Shown here piece after piece: positions 35,876 through 43,061 of a DNA stretch of 64,000 nucleotides. The notes below the pieces were generated by a model. The model did not search any database, had not been told where the DNA came from, and was given only the letters and a program-made list of their open reading frames with translations. The DNA lies in assembly GCF_010729105.1 (NCBI RefSeq), contig NZ_AP022573.1:3224001-3288000 (forward strand), in the 5' to 3' direction. The position numbers and the translations under genes were made by a program. Source of the stretch: Mycobacterium saskatchewanense (lineage in GTDB: Bacteria > Actinomycetota > Actinomycetes > Mycobacteriales > Mycobacteriaceae). Numbering within the stretch: the stretch's first letter is position 1; each line of letters begins with the position of its first letter.

Positions 35876-36991
35876 TCAAACCAATACGGCGGCCGGATCG
35901 GTGAACGGCAGACCCAGGTCGCCCGCCACTTGCGCCGACAGTAGTGCGCCATCGTGTGTTGAAAGCCCCTTGGCCAGAGCGGGATCGGACCGGCACGCCG
36001 CCTGCCAGCCGTGGTCGGCGAGGTTGAGAGCATAGGGCATTGTGGCATTGGTCAGCGCCACCGTCGACGTCTTGGGCGCCGCGCCGGGCATGTTCGCCAC
36101 GCAGTAGAACACCGTGTCGTGCACGGCGAAGGTGGGCTGGTCATGGGTGGTCGGCCTCGAGTCCTCAAAGCAGCCACCTTGATCAATGGAGATGTCCACC
36201 AACACCGCACCCGGCTTCATCTGAGCGACGAGAGAATTCGAGATCAGCCGGGGAGCTTTGGCACCAGGCACCAAGACGGCTCCGATCACCAGGTCGGCGC
36301 GCCTGACGGCGCCCTCCAGCTCGTATGACGACGAATACCGCGTGCGGACGTGGCCACCGAACTCCGCATCCAACAACCGCAATTTGTTGATATTGACGTC
36401 GAAAACCGTTACCGCGGCCCCCATCCCACCCGCCACCCGAGCAGCGTTGTAGCCCGCCGTGCCAGCACCCACCACCATGACATCGGCGGGTTTGACCCCG
36501 GGAACACCGCCCATCAGAACACCGCGCCCCCCATGGGTGCGCATCAGGTGGTAGGCGCCGACCTGCGCCGAAAGGCGACCAGCCACCTCACTCATCGGAG
36601 CCAGCAGCGGAAGAGTGCCGTCAGCGGCCTGCACGGTCTCATAGGCGATCGACGTTGTCCCCGAGGCCAATAACGCGTCGGTGCAGGCACGCGAGGCTGC
36701 CAGATGCAAATAGGTGAACAAGACCTGACCACGACGCAAAAGCCCATATTCACCCGGCGTCGGCTCTTTGACCTTGAGCACCAGATCGGCCTCGTCCCAC
36801 ACCTGCTCGGCCGTACCGGCCACTTGGGCGCCAGCGCCTTTGAACTCCGAGTCCGTGATCGCCGACCCGTCGCCCGCACCGGCCTGCACCAGCACCTCGT
36901 GGCCGCGACGACTCAACTCGGCAACACCGGCTGGCGTGATGGCCACCCTGAACTCATTGTTCTTCGTCTCGGTCGGGATCCCGACACGCAT
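35876..36991 (-). CDS. ald: L-alanine dehydrogenase (371 aa)
   Basis: Begins MRVGIPTETKNNEFRVAITP, carries LVLKVKEPTPGEY (substrate-binding Lys) and TYLHLAASR (catalytic His), and the NAD fold VMVVGAGTAGYNAARVAGGMGA. The length of 371 equals M. tuberculosis Ald. It interconverts alanine with pyruvate and ammonia and also reduces glyoxylate to glycine; in mycobacteria it matters for alanine use and redox balance under hypoxia. It lies divergent from an Lrp-type regulator matching AldR, with a 95-base shared promoter. Pyruvate from its reaction can feed the aminotransferases nearby. Confidence 0.96.
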   Translation of the reverse strand: MRVGIPTETKNNEFRVAITPAGVAELSRRGHEVLVQAGAGDGSAITDSEFKGAGAQVAGTAEQVWDEADLVLKVKEPTPGEYGLLRRGQVLFTYLHLAASRACTDALLASGTTSIAYETVQAADGTLPLLAPMSEVAGRLSAQVGAYHLMRTHGGRGVLMGGVPGVKPADVMVVGAGTAGYNAARVAGGMGAAVTVFDVNINKLRLLDAEFGGHVRTRYSSSYELEGAVRRADLVIGAVLVPGAKAPRLISNSLVAQMKPGAVLVDISIDQGGCFEDSRPTTHDQPTFAVHDTVFYCVANMPGAAPKTSTVALTNATMPYALNLADHGWQAACRSDPALAKGLSTHDGALLSAQVAGDLGLPFTDPAAVLV

Positions 36992-37074
36992 GATCGCTCC
37001 CCTTGCCGTTGATTCTATGGCTCAAATCTTGAAGAAAGATCAGAGGAAATGCAAAGCTACTGACGATAATTCGG

Positions 37075-37080
37075 TAAAAT
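37075..37080 (+). promoter_or_regulatory. -10 box of a leaderless aldR mRNA
   Basis: TAAAAT lies exactly 6 bases before the GTG start at 37087, with no ribosome-binding site between. The AT-rich 37030-37070 stretch upstream is the likely AldR operator region in the 95-base ald/aldR gap. Confidence 0.45.
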
Positions 37081-37086
37081 CGCGTT

Positions 37087-37602
37087 GTGACAGATAAGCC
37101 AACGGGATCGATGGTTCCTTCCGGTGACGTGCCGAAGGATCTTCGGCACGTTGATCTCGACGAGGTGGACCGCAGAATCCTGAGCCTGCTGCACAACGAT
37201 GCGCGCATCACCAACAGTGCGCTGGCAGGGGCGGCACGGATTGCGCCTTCGACGTGCCACGGCCGCGTTCGGCGAATGGTGGATCTCGGCGTGATCCGGG
37301 GGTTTTACACCGACATCGACCCGGTCGCGGTGGGATTGCCGCTCCAGGCGATGATTTCGGTCAGCCTGAAGTCCAATGCGCGCGGCAAGATCCGCAGATT
37401 CATCCAACGGATCCGCAGCAGCAGGAGGGTGCTGGACGTGTATTTCCTTGCCGGTGCGGACGATTTTCTCCTGCACGTGGCTGCCCGTGACACCGAAGAC
37501 CTGCGCGCTTTCGTGGTAGAAAACCTGAACGCCGACGCCGACGTCTCGGGAACGCAGACGTCACTCATCTTCGAGCGTCTTCGCGGGGCGGCGCCCATTT
37601 AG
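37087..37602 (+). CDS. aldR: AldR-type Lrp/AsnC regulator of alanine dehydrogenase (171 aa)
   Basis: Helix-turn-helix VDRRILSLLHNDARITNSALAGAARIAPSTCHGRVRRM (in parts, about 27-65) and a C-terminal RAM domain with YFLAGADDFLLHVAARD. Divergent placement next to ald is the conserved arrangement in mycobacteria, where AldR activates ald when alanine is present. The GTG at 37087 starts the frame directly behind a TAAAAT box. The 3' end is 17 bases from an IS481-type element, which has not cut the gene. Confidence 0.92.
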   Translation: MTDKPTGSMVPSGDVPKDLRHVDLDEVDRRILSLLHNDARITNSALAGAARIAPSTCHGRVRRMVDLGVIRGFYTDIDPVAVGLPLQAMISVSLKSNARGKIRRFIQRIRSSRRVLDVYFLAGADDFLLHVAARDTEDLRAFVVENLNADADVSGTQTSLIFERLRGAAPI

Positions 37603-37613
37603 CCGCCTGTTTC

Positions 37614-37619
37614 GCTAGG
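37614..37619 (+). repeat. Left target-site duplication of the IS481-type element
   Basis: GCTAGG directly precedes the left inverted repeat; the identical hexamer follows the right end at 38714-38719. Confidence 0.85.
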
Positions 37620-38713
37620 TGTCGTGACCTAACACGTTGTTGTCAGGCAGCGAGTCGGCTGATCGGTGGTTGTCCGCCGAGGGCGGAGTGGCCTCGTCGA
37701 GTGTTGTAGTGGCGAAGGAATTGGTCAAGGCCGCGTCTGCGCAGGGTGTTGTTGGTCCAGGGGCGGGCGTAGGCCCATTCGTTGAGCAGGGTGCGGTTGA
37801 AACGTTCTGCTTTGCCGTTGGTCCAGGGACAGCCGGGTTGGGTGAATCGGCGTTTGAGTTGCCAGGCCGAACAAACCCAGCCCCAGTCGGTGCCGCGTCG
37901 GTAGACCAATGCGTTGTCGGTCAGTAGCCGACGCACGCGCACGCCGTGGGCGGTGAACCAGGCCAGTGCCCGGTGGAGAAACCCAGCGCACGTCGGGTCC
38001 TTCTCATCGGGGAGCACTTCGCTGTAGGCCAGCCGGGTGTAGTCATCGATGGCAGTGTGGACGTAGTCGTAGCCGATCTTGGTCTTCTTGTGCCGGTGGG
38101 CTACTGAGACCGCGGCGTGGCGGCCGTGCAGCCGCCACCCACCACCGGGGGGGATGCGGCCGAGCTTTTTGACGTCGACATGAACCATGGCCCCCGGCGT
38201 GGGGTGTTCGTAGCGGTTGGGGCTGCGTCGAGAGCAGCGCACCGCCTCGCCGGTGATCGGGTCGATCGCACTCAGATGCGGCATCTGGTGGCGCGCCAGG
38301 ATCCGCCCAACCGTCGAAGGAGTCAGACCGAGTTCGGCGGCCAGCACCACAGCGCCGCGCTTACGGCGTCGGCGGGCGGCGAGCACCTTCTGCTCGACCT
38401 GATAGCTCGTGCGGTTGGGCATCCGGATCGGCCGTGACGAACGGTCGGCCAACGCAGGATTGCCGCCCTGGGCATATCGGCGCAGCCACTTGTACACCGT
38501 TGCCCGCGAAATCCCCAGTTGCTCAGCCACACGCGCGGCCGGCCACCCAGCGGCGACACGCTCAACGATCAACCGACGAGCGAACACATTGGTACGGGCG
38601 TTAGCGTGAGACACAAGGACCTCCTACGGGTGAATGCCAGACACATCCACTCCGTCAGGAGGTCCTCCCACTTTCAAGCAGGCACGCCGTTAACAACCTC
38701 CCGGGTCACGACA
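37620..38713 (-). mobile_element. Intact IS481-family insertion sequence (1094 bp)
   Basis: The ends are inverted repeats starting TGTCGTGACC (37620-37629) and GGTCACGACA (38704-38713). Six divergent bases and a second matching block GTTGTT follow on the inner side. A perfect 6-bp direct repeat GCTAGG flanks both ends, proof of transposition into this site. A single full-length transposase gene lies inside on the minus strand. The duplication and open frame suggest a recent insertion into the gap between aldR and selD. Confidence 0.92.
37643..38614 (-). CDS. IS481-family transposase (323 aa)
   Basis: The N-terminal helix-turn-helix is VAEQLGISRATVYKWLRRYAQGG (in two parts, about residues 28-50). 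It is followed by a DDE integrase core: VHVDVKKLG (first Asp), YVHTAIDDYTRLAY, LLTDNALVYR (second Asp) and WTNGKAERFNRTLLNEWAY (Glu). The C-terminal LDQFLRHYNTRRGHSALGGQPP is characteristic of IS481. No frameshift or stop is seen, so the enzyme is probably active. Confidence 0.95.
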   Translation of the reverse strand: MSHANARTNVFARRLIVERVAAGWPAARVAEQLGISRATVYKWLRRYAQGGNPALADRSSRPIRMPNRTSYQVEQKVLAARRRRKRGAVVLAAELGLTPSTVGRILARHQMPHLSAIDPITGEAVRCSRRSPNRYEHPTPGAMVHVDVKKLGRIPPGGGWRLHGRHAAVSVAHRHKKTKIGYDYVHTAIDDYTRLAYSEVLPDEKDPTCAGFLHRALAWFTAHGVRVRRLLTDNALVYRRGTDWGWVCSAWQLKRRFTQPGCPWTNGKAERFNRTLLNEWAYARPWTNNTLRRRGLDQFLRHYNTRRGHSALGGQPPISRLAA

Positions 38714-38719
38714 GCTAGG
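38714..38719 (+). repeat. Right target-site duplication of the IS481-type element
   Basis: GCTAGG, identical to 37614-37619. Confidence 0.85.
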
Positions 38720-38952
38720 CGACGGAGGACGGCTCTCGCCGGGTGCGCGGCCCCACCATGCGGAACACCTTCTCCGGGGCGAGCAGCGGGCGCGGAACTC
38801 GACGCCGAAATCGAAAACCCCGTCCGAGCCGGCGCGGCCGGCTATCACGGCGCGATGACCGATATCCTCGCCGCCGGTGCCTTTTCGCACCGAGACAGCG
38901 ATCGCCGTTGTGTGACTCAAGCGATCGGTGCGTGACGCCGAAGCTTCGCCTC
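38720..38952. other. Gap between the insertion sequence and selD
   Basis: No convincing gene. A short minus-strand frame ending in TAG at 38718-38716 (PLLAPEKVFRMVGPRTRREP) could be the worn tail of a lost gene. It has no conserved upstream part. Confidence 0.35.
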
Positions 38953-39945
38953 TCAGCGCGCCATGATCGTGTGCTCGCCGCGGGGCACCAGCTCCCCGAT
39001 GACGGGCGCGCCCGGGATCTCCCCGGCGATCAGCAGCCCACCCGAGGTCTGGGCGTCGGCGAGCAGCAGGGCCTCGTCCTCGCCGACCGCAGACAGGTCG
39101 ACGTGCGGTGCCACCCACTCGAGGTTGCGCCGCGTGCCCCCGCTGACGTAGCCGGCGGCCAGCGCGTCGCGCGCGCCATCGATGTAGGGCACCGCGGCCG
39201 GGTCGATCACCGCGGTGACGCCGCTCGCCCGCGCCAGCTTGTGCAGGTGCCCGAGCAAACCGAAACCCGTTACGTCGGTGGCGCATTCGACGCCCGCTGC
39301 CAGCGCCGCCGCGGCCGCCCCGGCGTTGAGGGTGGTCATCACCGCGATGGCTTCCGCGAAGCGCTCGCCCGTCGCCTTGTGCCTGCTGTTCAGCACGCCG
39401 ACGCCGAGTGGCTTGGTCAGCGACAGCGGGGTTCCCGGTTTGCCGGAATCGTTGCGCAACAACCGGTTCGGATCCGCGATCCCGGTCACGGCCAGGCCGT
39501 ACTTGGGCTCCGGGTCGTCGACGCTGTGGCCGCCCGCGAGATGGCAGCCGGCGAGGCCGCAGACGTCCAGCCCGCCGCGCAACGTCTCGGCCGCCAGCTC
39601 GAACGGCAGCACGTCCCGCGGCCAACCGAGCAAATTCACCGCGACCACCGGGCGGCCACCCATCGCGTAAACGTCGGACAACGCGTTGGTGGCGGCGATG
39701 CGGCCCCAGTCGTAGGGGTCGTCGACGACGGGGGTGAAGAAGTCCGTCGTGGCTATCAGCGCCTTGCCGCCCTCGATGCGCACGACGGCGGCGTCGTCGC
39801 CGCTGTCCAGCCCGACCAGCAGCTCGCCGACCGGATCGCGGGGCGCGCTCGCCGCGAGCCCGCGGACGATGTCCTCCAGTTCACCGGGCGGGATCTTGCA
39901 CGCGCAGCCGCCGCCGTGAGCGTACTGAGTCAGTCGATAGGTCAC
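38953..39945 (-). CDS. selD: Selenide, water dikinase (330 aa)
   Basis: Makes selenophosphate from selenide and ATP, the selenium donor for selenocysteine. The N-terminal GGGCACKIPP holds the catalytic Cys14 and Lys17, so this SelD uses cysteine, not selenocysteine. Further motifs are GDDAAVV, TTDFFTPVVDDPYDWGRIAATNALSDVYAMGG (in parts) and ATDVTGFGLLGH of the AIR-synthase fold. GTG at 39945 is used because it gives the normal N-terminus VTYRLTQYAHGGG; the longer frame to 40098 would run through the tRNA gene. It is divergent from tRNA-Sec and selA. Confidence 0.94.
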   Translation of the reverse strand: MTYRLTQYAHGGGCACKIPPGELEDIVRGLAASAPRDPVGELLVGLDSGDDAAVVRIEGGKALIATTDFFTPVVDDPYDWGRIAATNALSDVYAMGGRPVVAVNLLGWPRDVLPFELAAETLRGGLDVCGLAGCHLAGGHSVDDPEPKYGLAVTGIADPNRLLRNDSGKPGTPLSLTKPLGVGVLNSRHKATGERFAEAIAVMTTLNAGAAAAALAAGVECATDVTGFGLLGHLHKLARASGVTAVIDPAAVPYIDGARDALAAGYVSGGTRRNLEWVAPHVDLSAVGEDEALLLADAQTSGGLLIAGEIPGAPVIGELVPRGEHTIMAR

Positions 39946-39972
39946 GCGTCCATAATTGTCCACATGGTCCAG
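39946..39972. promoter_or_regulatory. Divergent selD / tRNA-Sec promoter region
   Basis: Only 27 bases separate the selD start from the tRNA. CATAAT at 39951-39956 is a possible -10 box for rightward transcription of tRNA-Sec and selAB. Its -35 box would lie inside selD, and no good match is seen there. Confidence 0.3.
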
Positions 39973-40067
39973 GGAGGCGTGTCCGGTCTGGTGACCGGCG
40001 CGGTCTTCAAAACCGTCGAACGGCAGTCGCTGCCGCTGGCGGGTTCGATTCCCGTCCGCCTCCGCCA
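39973..40067 (+). tRNA. selC: Selenocysteine tRNA, anticodon UCA (95 nt)
   Basis: Folds as tRNA-Sec: acceptor stem GGAGGCG/CGCCTCC (7 clear pairs), a 6-bp D stem CCGGTC/GACCGG, and a 5-bp anticodon stem with loop CTTCAAA giving anticodon TCA at 40007-40009. A long variable arm and a T arm with loop TTCGATT follow, then an encoded GCCA end. Length is 95 as in E. coli. The 6-bp D stem and long extra arm separate it from serine tRNAs. It reads the fdhA UGA. It sits between selD and selA. Confidence 0.95.
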
Positions 40068-40085
40068 TCCTCCCTCGGACCCGGG

Positions 40086-41375
40086 ATGACCGAGCCAAGT
40101 GACAAGCGACGGCTCGTGCCGCGCACCGACGTCCTGCTTGCCGACCCGCGCCTGGTCGAGGCGCAGCGCGTGCTGGGCCGCGCGCTGGTGAAGTCGGTGA
40201 TCGCCGACACCCAGCGGCGTGCGCGAGCGGGTGAGATCGAGCCCGAGCGGGTCGCCGAGCACGCCGTCGCCGCGCTCCCCGCCACCGCGTCCAGCCTGCG
40301 GCCCGTCGTCAACGCCACGGGCGTGGTGGTGCACACCAACCTGGGCCGCGCCCCGCTGTCGCGGGCCGCCGTCGACGCCGTGGTCGCCGCGTCCGGGACC
40401 ACCGACGTCGAGTTCGACCTGGCCACGGGCCGGCGCGCGCGCCGGGGCCGGGGCACCCTGGCCGCGCTGGCCCGCGCGGTTCCGACCGCCGGGGGCGTGC
40501 ACGTCGTCAACAACAACGCCGCCGCGCTGCTGCTGACCGCGCTCACGCTGGCCCCCGGCCGGGAGATCGTCCTCAGCCGGGGTGAGCTCGTCGAGATCGG
40601 CGACGGCTTCCGGATTCCCGAGCTGCTGGAGTCGACGGGATCGCGGCTGCGCGAGGTGGGGACCACCAACCGCACCAGCCTGCGCGATTACGCCGGGGCG
40701 ATCGGGCCGGACACCGGGTTCGTCCTCAAGGTGCACCCGTCCAACTTCCACGTCACCGGGTTCACGTCCGCTGTCGGCGTCCCGGAGCTGGCACAGCTGG
40801 ACGTCCCCCTGGTGGTCGACATCGGCTCGGGGCTGCTCGCGCCGCACCCGCTGCTGCCCGACGAGCCCGACGCCACGTCGACCCTGCGCGACGGCGCGGA
40901 CCTGGTCACCGCGAGCGGCGACAAACTCCTCGGCGGCCCCCAGGCCGGCCTGCTGCTCGGCCGCCAGGAGCTGATCGAGCGGCTCCGGCGCCACCCCGCG
41001 GCCCGCGCCCTGCGCGTCGACAAGCTCACCCTCGCCGCGCTGGAGGCCACCCTGACGGGCCCGCCGCCGCCCGTCGCCCGGGCGCTGGGCGCCGACGTGG
41101 CGGAGCTGCGCGTCCGCGCCGAATCGCTCGCCGCCCGACTGCCCGACGCGGCGGCGGTCGACTGCGTCGCCGCGGTCGGCGGGGGCGGGGCACCGGGCGT
41201 GCGGCTGCCCAGCGCCGCCGTCAGCCTGCCCGCGCCCTACGCCGTCGCGCTGCGCGCCGGCAACCCGCCCGTGGTGGGTCGCCTCGAGGCCGGCCGGTGC
41301 CTGCTCGACCTGCGCACGGTGCCGCCCGAGGACGACGAGCTGCTGGCGGAGGCGGTGCTGGCATGTTCGTCATAG
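40086..41375 (+). CDS. selA: L-seryl-tRNA(Sec) selenium transferase (429 aa)
   Basis: Converts seryl-tRNA-Sec to selenocysteinyl-tRNA-Sec with selenophosphate. PLP fold with NATGVVVHTNLGRAPLS (about 76-92), VHVVNNNAAALLL and the Schiff-base Lys280 in SGDKLLGGPQAG. Members normally form decamers around the tRNA. The ATG at 40086 is 18 bases after the tRNA, which suggests co-transcription and processing. The 3' end overlaps selB by 13 bases. Confidence 0.95.
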   Translation: MTEPSDKRRLVPRTDVLLADPRLVEAQRVLGRALVKSVIADTQRRARAGEIEPERVAEHAVAALPATASSLRPVVNATGVVVHTNLGRAPLSRAAVDAVVAASGTTDVEFDLATGRRARRGRGTLAALARAVPTAGGVHVVNNNAAALLLTALTLAPGREIVLSRGELVEIGDGFRIPELLESTGSRLREVGTTNRTSLRDYAGAIGPDTGFVLKVHPSNFHVTGFTSAVGVPELAQLDVPLVVDIGSGLLAPHPLLPDEPDATSTLRDGADLVTASGDKLLGGPQAGLLLGRQELIERLRRHPAARALRVDKLTLAALEATLTGPPPPVARALGADVAELRVRAESLAARLPDAAAVDCVAAVGGGGAPGVRLPSAAVSLPAPYAVALRAGNPPVVGRLEAGRCLLDLRTVPPEDDELLAEAVLACSS

Positions 41376-43057
41376 CGACGGCCGGGCACGTCGACCACGG
41401 CAAGTCCACCCTGTTGCACCGGCTGACCGGCATGTGGCCGGACCGGCTGGCCGAGGAACAGCGCCGCGGCCTGACCATCGACCTCGGCTTCGCCTGGACC
41501 GAGATCGAGGGCCGCGAGCTGGCGTTCGTCGACGTGCCCGGCCACGAGCGGTTCGTCGCCAACATGCTGGCCGGGGTGGGCGCCGTCCCGGCGATCCTGT
41601 TCGTGGTGGCCGCCACCGAGGGCTGGATGCCCCAGTCGGAGGAGCATCTCGCGGCGCTGGACGCCCTCGGGGTGCGCCACGTCCTCGTGGTGATCACGAA
41701 GGCCGACCTTGCCGACCCCGCCCCGGCCGTTGCGCAGGTGTCCGAGCGGCTCGCCGCCACCTCGCTCGCCGGCGCTCCCGTCGCGATCGGCGCCGACCTC
41801 GACCGGGTGCGCGCGGAGCTCCTGGCGCTGACCGACCGGCTGCCGGCCCCCGACCCCGACGCCGACCTGCGGCTGTGGGTGGACCGCAGCTTCTCGGTCC
41901 GGGGCGCGGGCACCGTGGTGACGGGCACGCTGGCCGCCGGCACCGTCCGGGTGGGCGACGAGCTGGAACACGCCGGGCGGCGCGTCACCGTGCGCGGGCT
42001 GCAGTCGCTGGGCCGTGGCCATTCGGCGGTCGGTCCGGTGGCCCGTGTCGCGCTCAACCTGCGGGGCGTGGACCGTCACGACATCGGCCGCGGGAACGCC
42101 CTCCGGACGCCCGGCGCGTGGCTGGACACCGCGGAGATCGACGTCACGCTCCGTTCGGCGGGCGCCCTGCACCGTCAGCTCGTCCTGCACATCGGGTCCG
42201 CCGCGGTGCCCGTACACGTGCGCCCGCTGGGGCCGGCGGCCGCGCGGCTGCGGCTGTCCGCCCCCCTGCCGTTGCGGGTCGGTGACGTCGGGTTGCTGCG
42301 CGATCCCGGGGAACACCGGATCGCGGCGGGGGTGACGGTGCTCGACGTCCGCCCGCCCGCGCTGCGCCGCCGCGGCGCGGCCCGCGACCGGGCCGCCGAG
42401 CTGGCGACCGGCCGCGTCCGGCCGCCCGACTGCGCCCGGGCGACCGAGCTGCACGCCATGGGCGTGGCGCTTTCGGGGCTGCGGGTCGGTGACTGGGTGG
42501 TCGCCCCGCGGTGGTGGGCCGACCGGCGCGAGCGCGCGACCGCCGCGGTGCGGCGCTGGGCGGACGCGCACGAGGTTGCGGCCGGGATGCCGCTGGAAGC
42601 GGTGCGGCAACAGGCCGGCTTGCCCGCGACGGAGCTGGTGTCCAAGCTGCTCGACGGCACGGGCCTGGAGGTCGTCAACGGGCTGGTGCGCGCGCCCGGG
42701 GCGGCTCTGCCGGCTCGGGTCGACAAGGCGGTGCGCACGATCGAGGAGTGGCTGGCCGACGAGCCGTTCCGGGCGCCGGAGGCCGATGAGCTGGCCGAGC
42801 TGAAGCTGGGTCCGCGCGAGCTCGCCGCGGCGGTGCGCGCCGGGCGGCTGAGCCGGATCGCCGACGGGGTCGTGTTGGGGCCGGACGCTGTCGATCGGGC
42901 GGCGGGGATTCTCGCGACGCTGCCGCAGCCGTTCACCGTCAGCGAGGCGCGCCGCGCGCTCGGCACCACCCGCCGGGTCGCCGTGCCCCTGCTCGATCAG
43001 TTGGACGCCCGCCGCGTCACGCGGCGGGCCGCCGACGGCACGCGGACGATCGCCTGA
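41363..43057 (+). CDS. selB: Selenocysteine-specific elongation factor SelB (564 aa)
   Basis: The GTPase domain has GHVDHGKST (8-16), DVPGHERFV, and TKADLAD, followed by EF-Tu-like domains II and III. C-terminal winged helices (about 400-564, with LPQPFTVSEARRALGTTRR) bind the SECIS RNA. It carries Sec-tRNA to the ribosome at the fdhA UGA. The ATG at 41363 (MFVIATAGHVDHGK) overlaps selA by 13 bases. At 564 residues it is somewhat shorter than the 614 of E. coli, mainly in the winged-helix part. A perfect 10-bp hairpin lies near its end. Confidence 0.95.
   Translation: MFVIATAGHVDHGKSTLLHRLTGMWPDRLAEEQRRGLTIDLGFAWTEIEGRELAFVDVPGHERFVANMLAGVGAVPAILFVVAATEGWMPQSEEHLAALDALGVRHVLVVITKADLADPAPAVAQVSERLAATSLAGAPVAIGADLDRVRAELLALTDRLPAPDPDADLRLWVDRSFSVRGAGTVVTGTLAAGTVRVGDELEHAGRRVTVRGLQSLGRGHSAVGPVARVALNLRGVDRHDIGRGNALRTPGAWLDTAEIDVTLRSAGALHRQLVLHIGSAAVPVHVRPLGPAAARLRLSAPLPLRVGDVGLLRDPGEHRIAAGVTVLDVRPPALRRRGAARDRAAELATGRVRPPDCARATELHAMGVALSGLRVGDWVVAPRWWADRRERATAAVRRWADAHEVAAGMPLEAVRQQAGLPATELVSKLLDGTGLEVVNGLVRAPGAALPARVDKAVRTIEEWLADEPFRAPEADELAELKLGPRELAAAVRAGRLSRIADGVVLGPDAVDRAAGILATLPQPFTVSEARRALGTTRRVAVPLLDQLDARRVTRRAADGTRTIA
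43007..43029. terminator. Perfect 10-bp hairpin at the selB / FUSC convergence
   Basis: GCCCGCCGCG (43007-43016) and CGCGGCGGGC (43020-43029) pair fully around a 3-base loop, inside the last codons of selB. With only 4 bases between the two stop codons, this is a likely bidirectional terminator without a U-tract. Confidence 0.45.
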
Positions 43058-43061
43058 CCCG

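Noticed and set aside
38716..38952. Short minus-strand frame ending PRTRREPSSVA beside the insertion sequence
   Set aside because: Only the last 30 residues look protein-like. Upstream codons are not gene-like, so it is not called as a gene.
39946..40098. N-terminal extension of selD through the tRNA region
   Set aside because: The extension would be antisense to tRNA-Sec. SelD family proteins begin close to the GGGCACK motif, so GTG 39945 is used.
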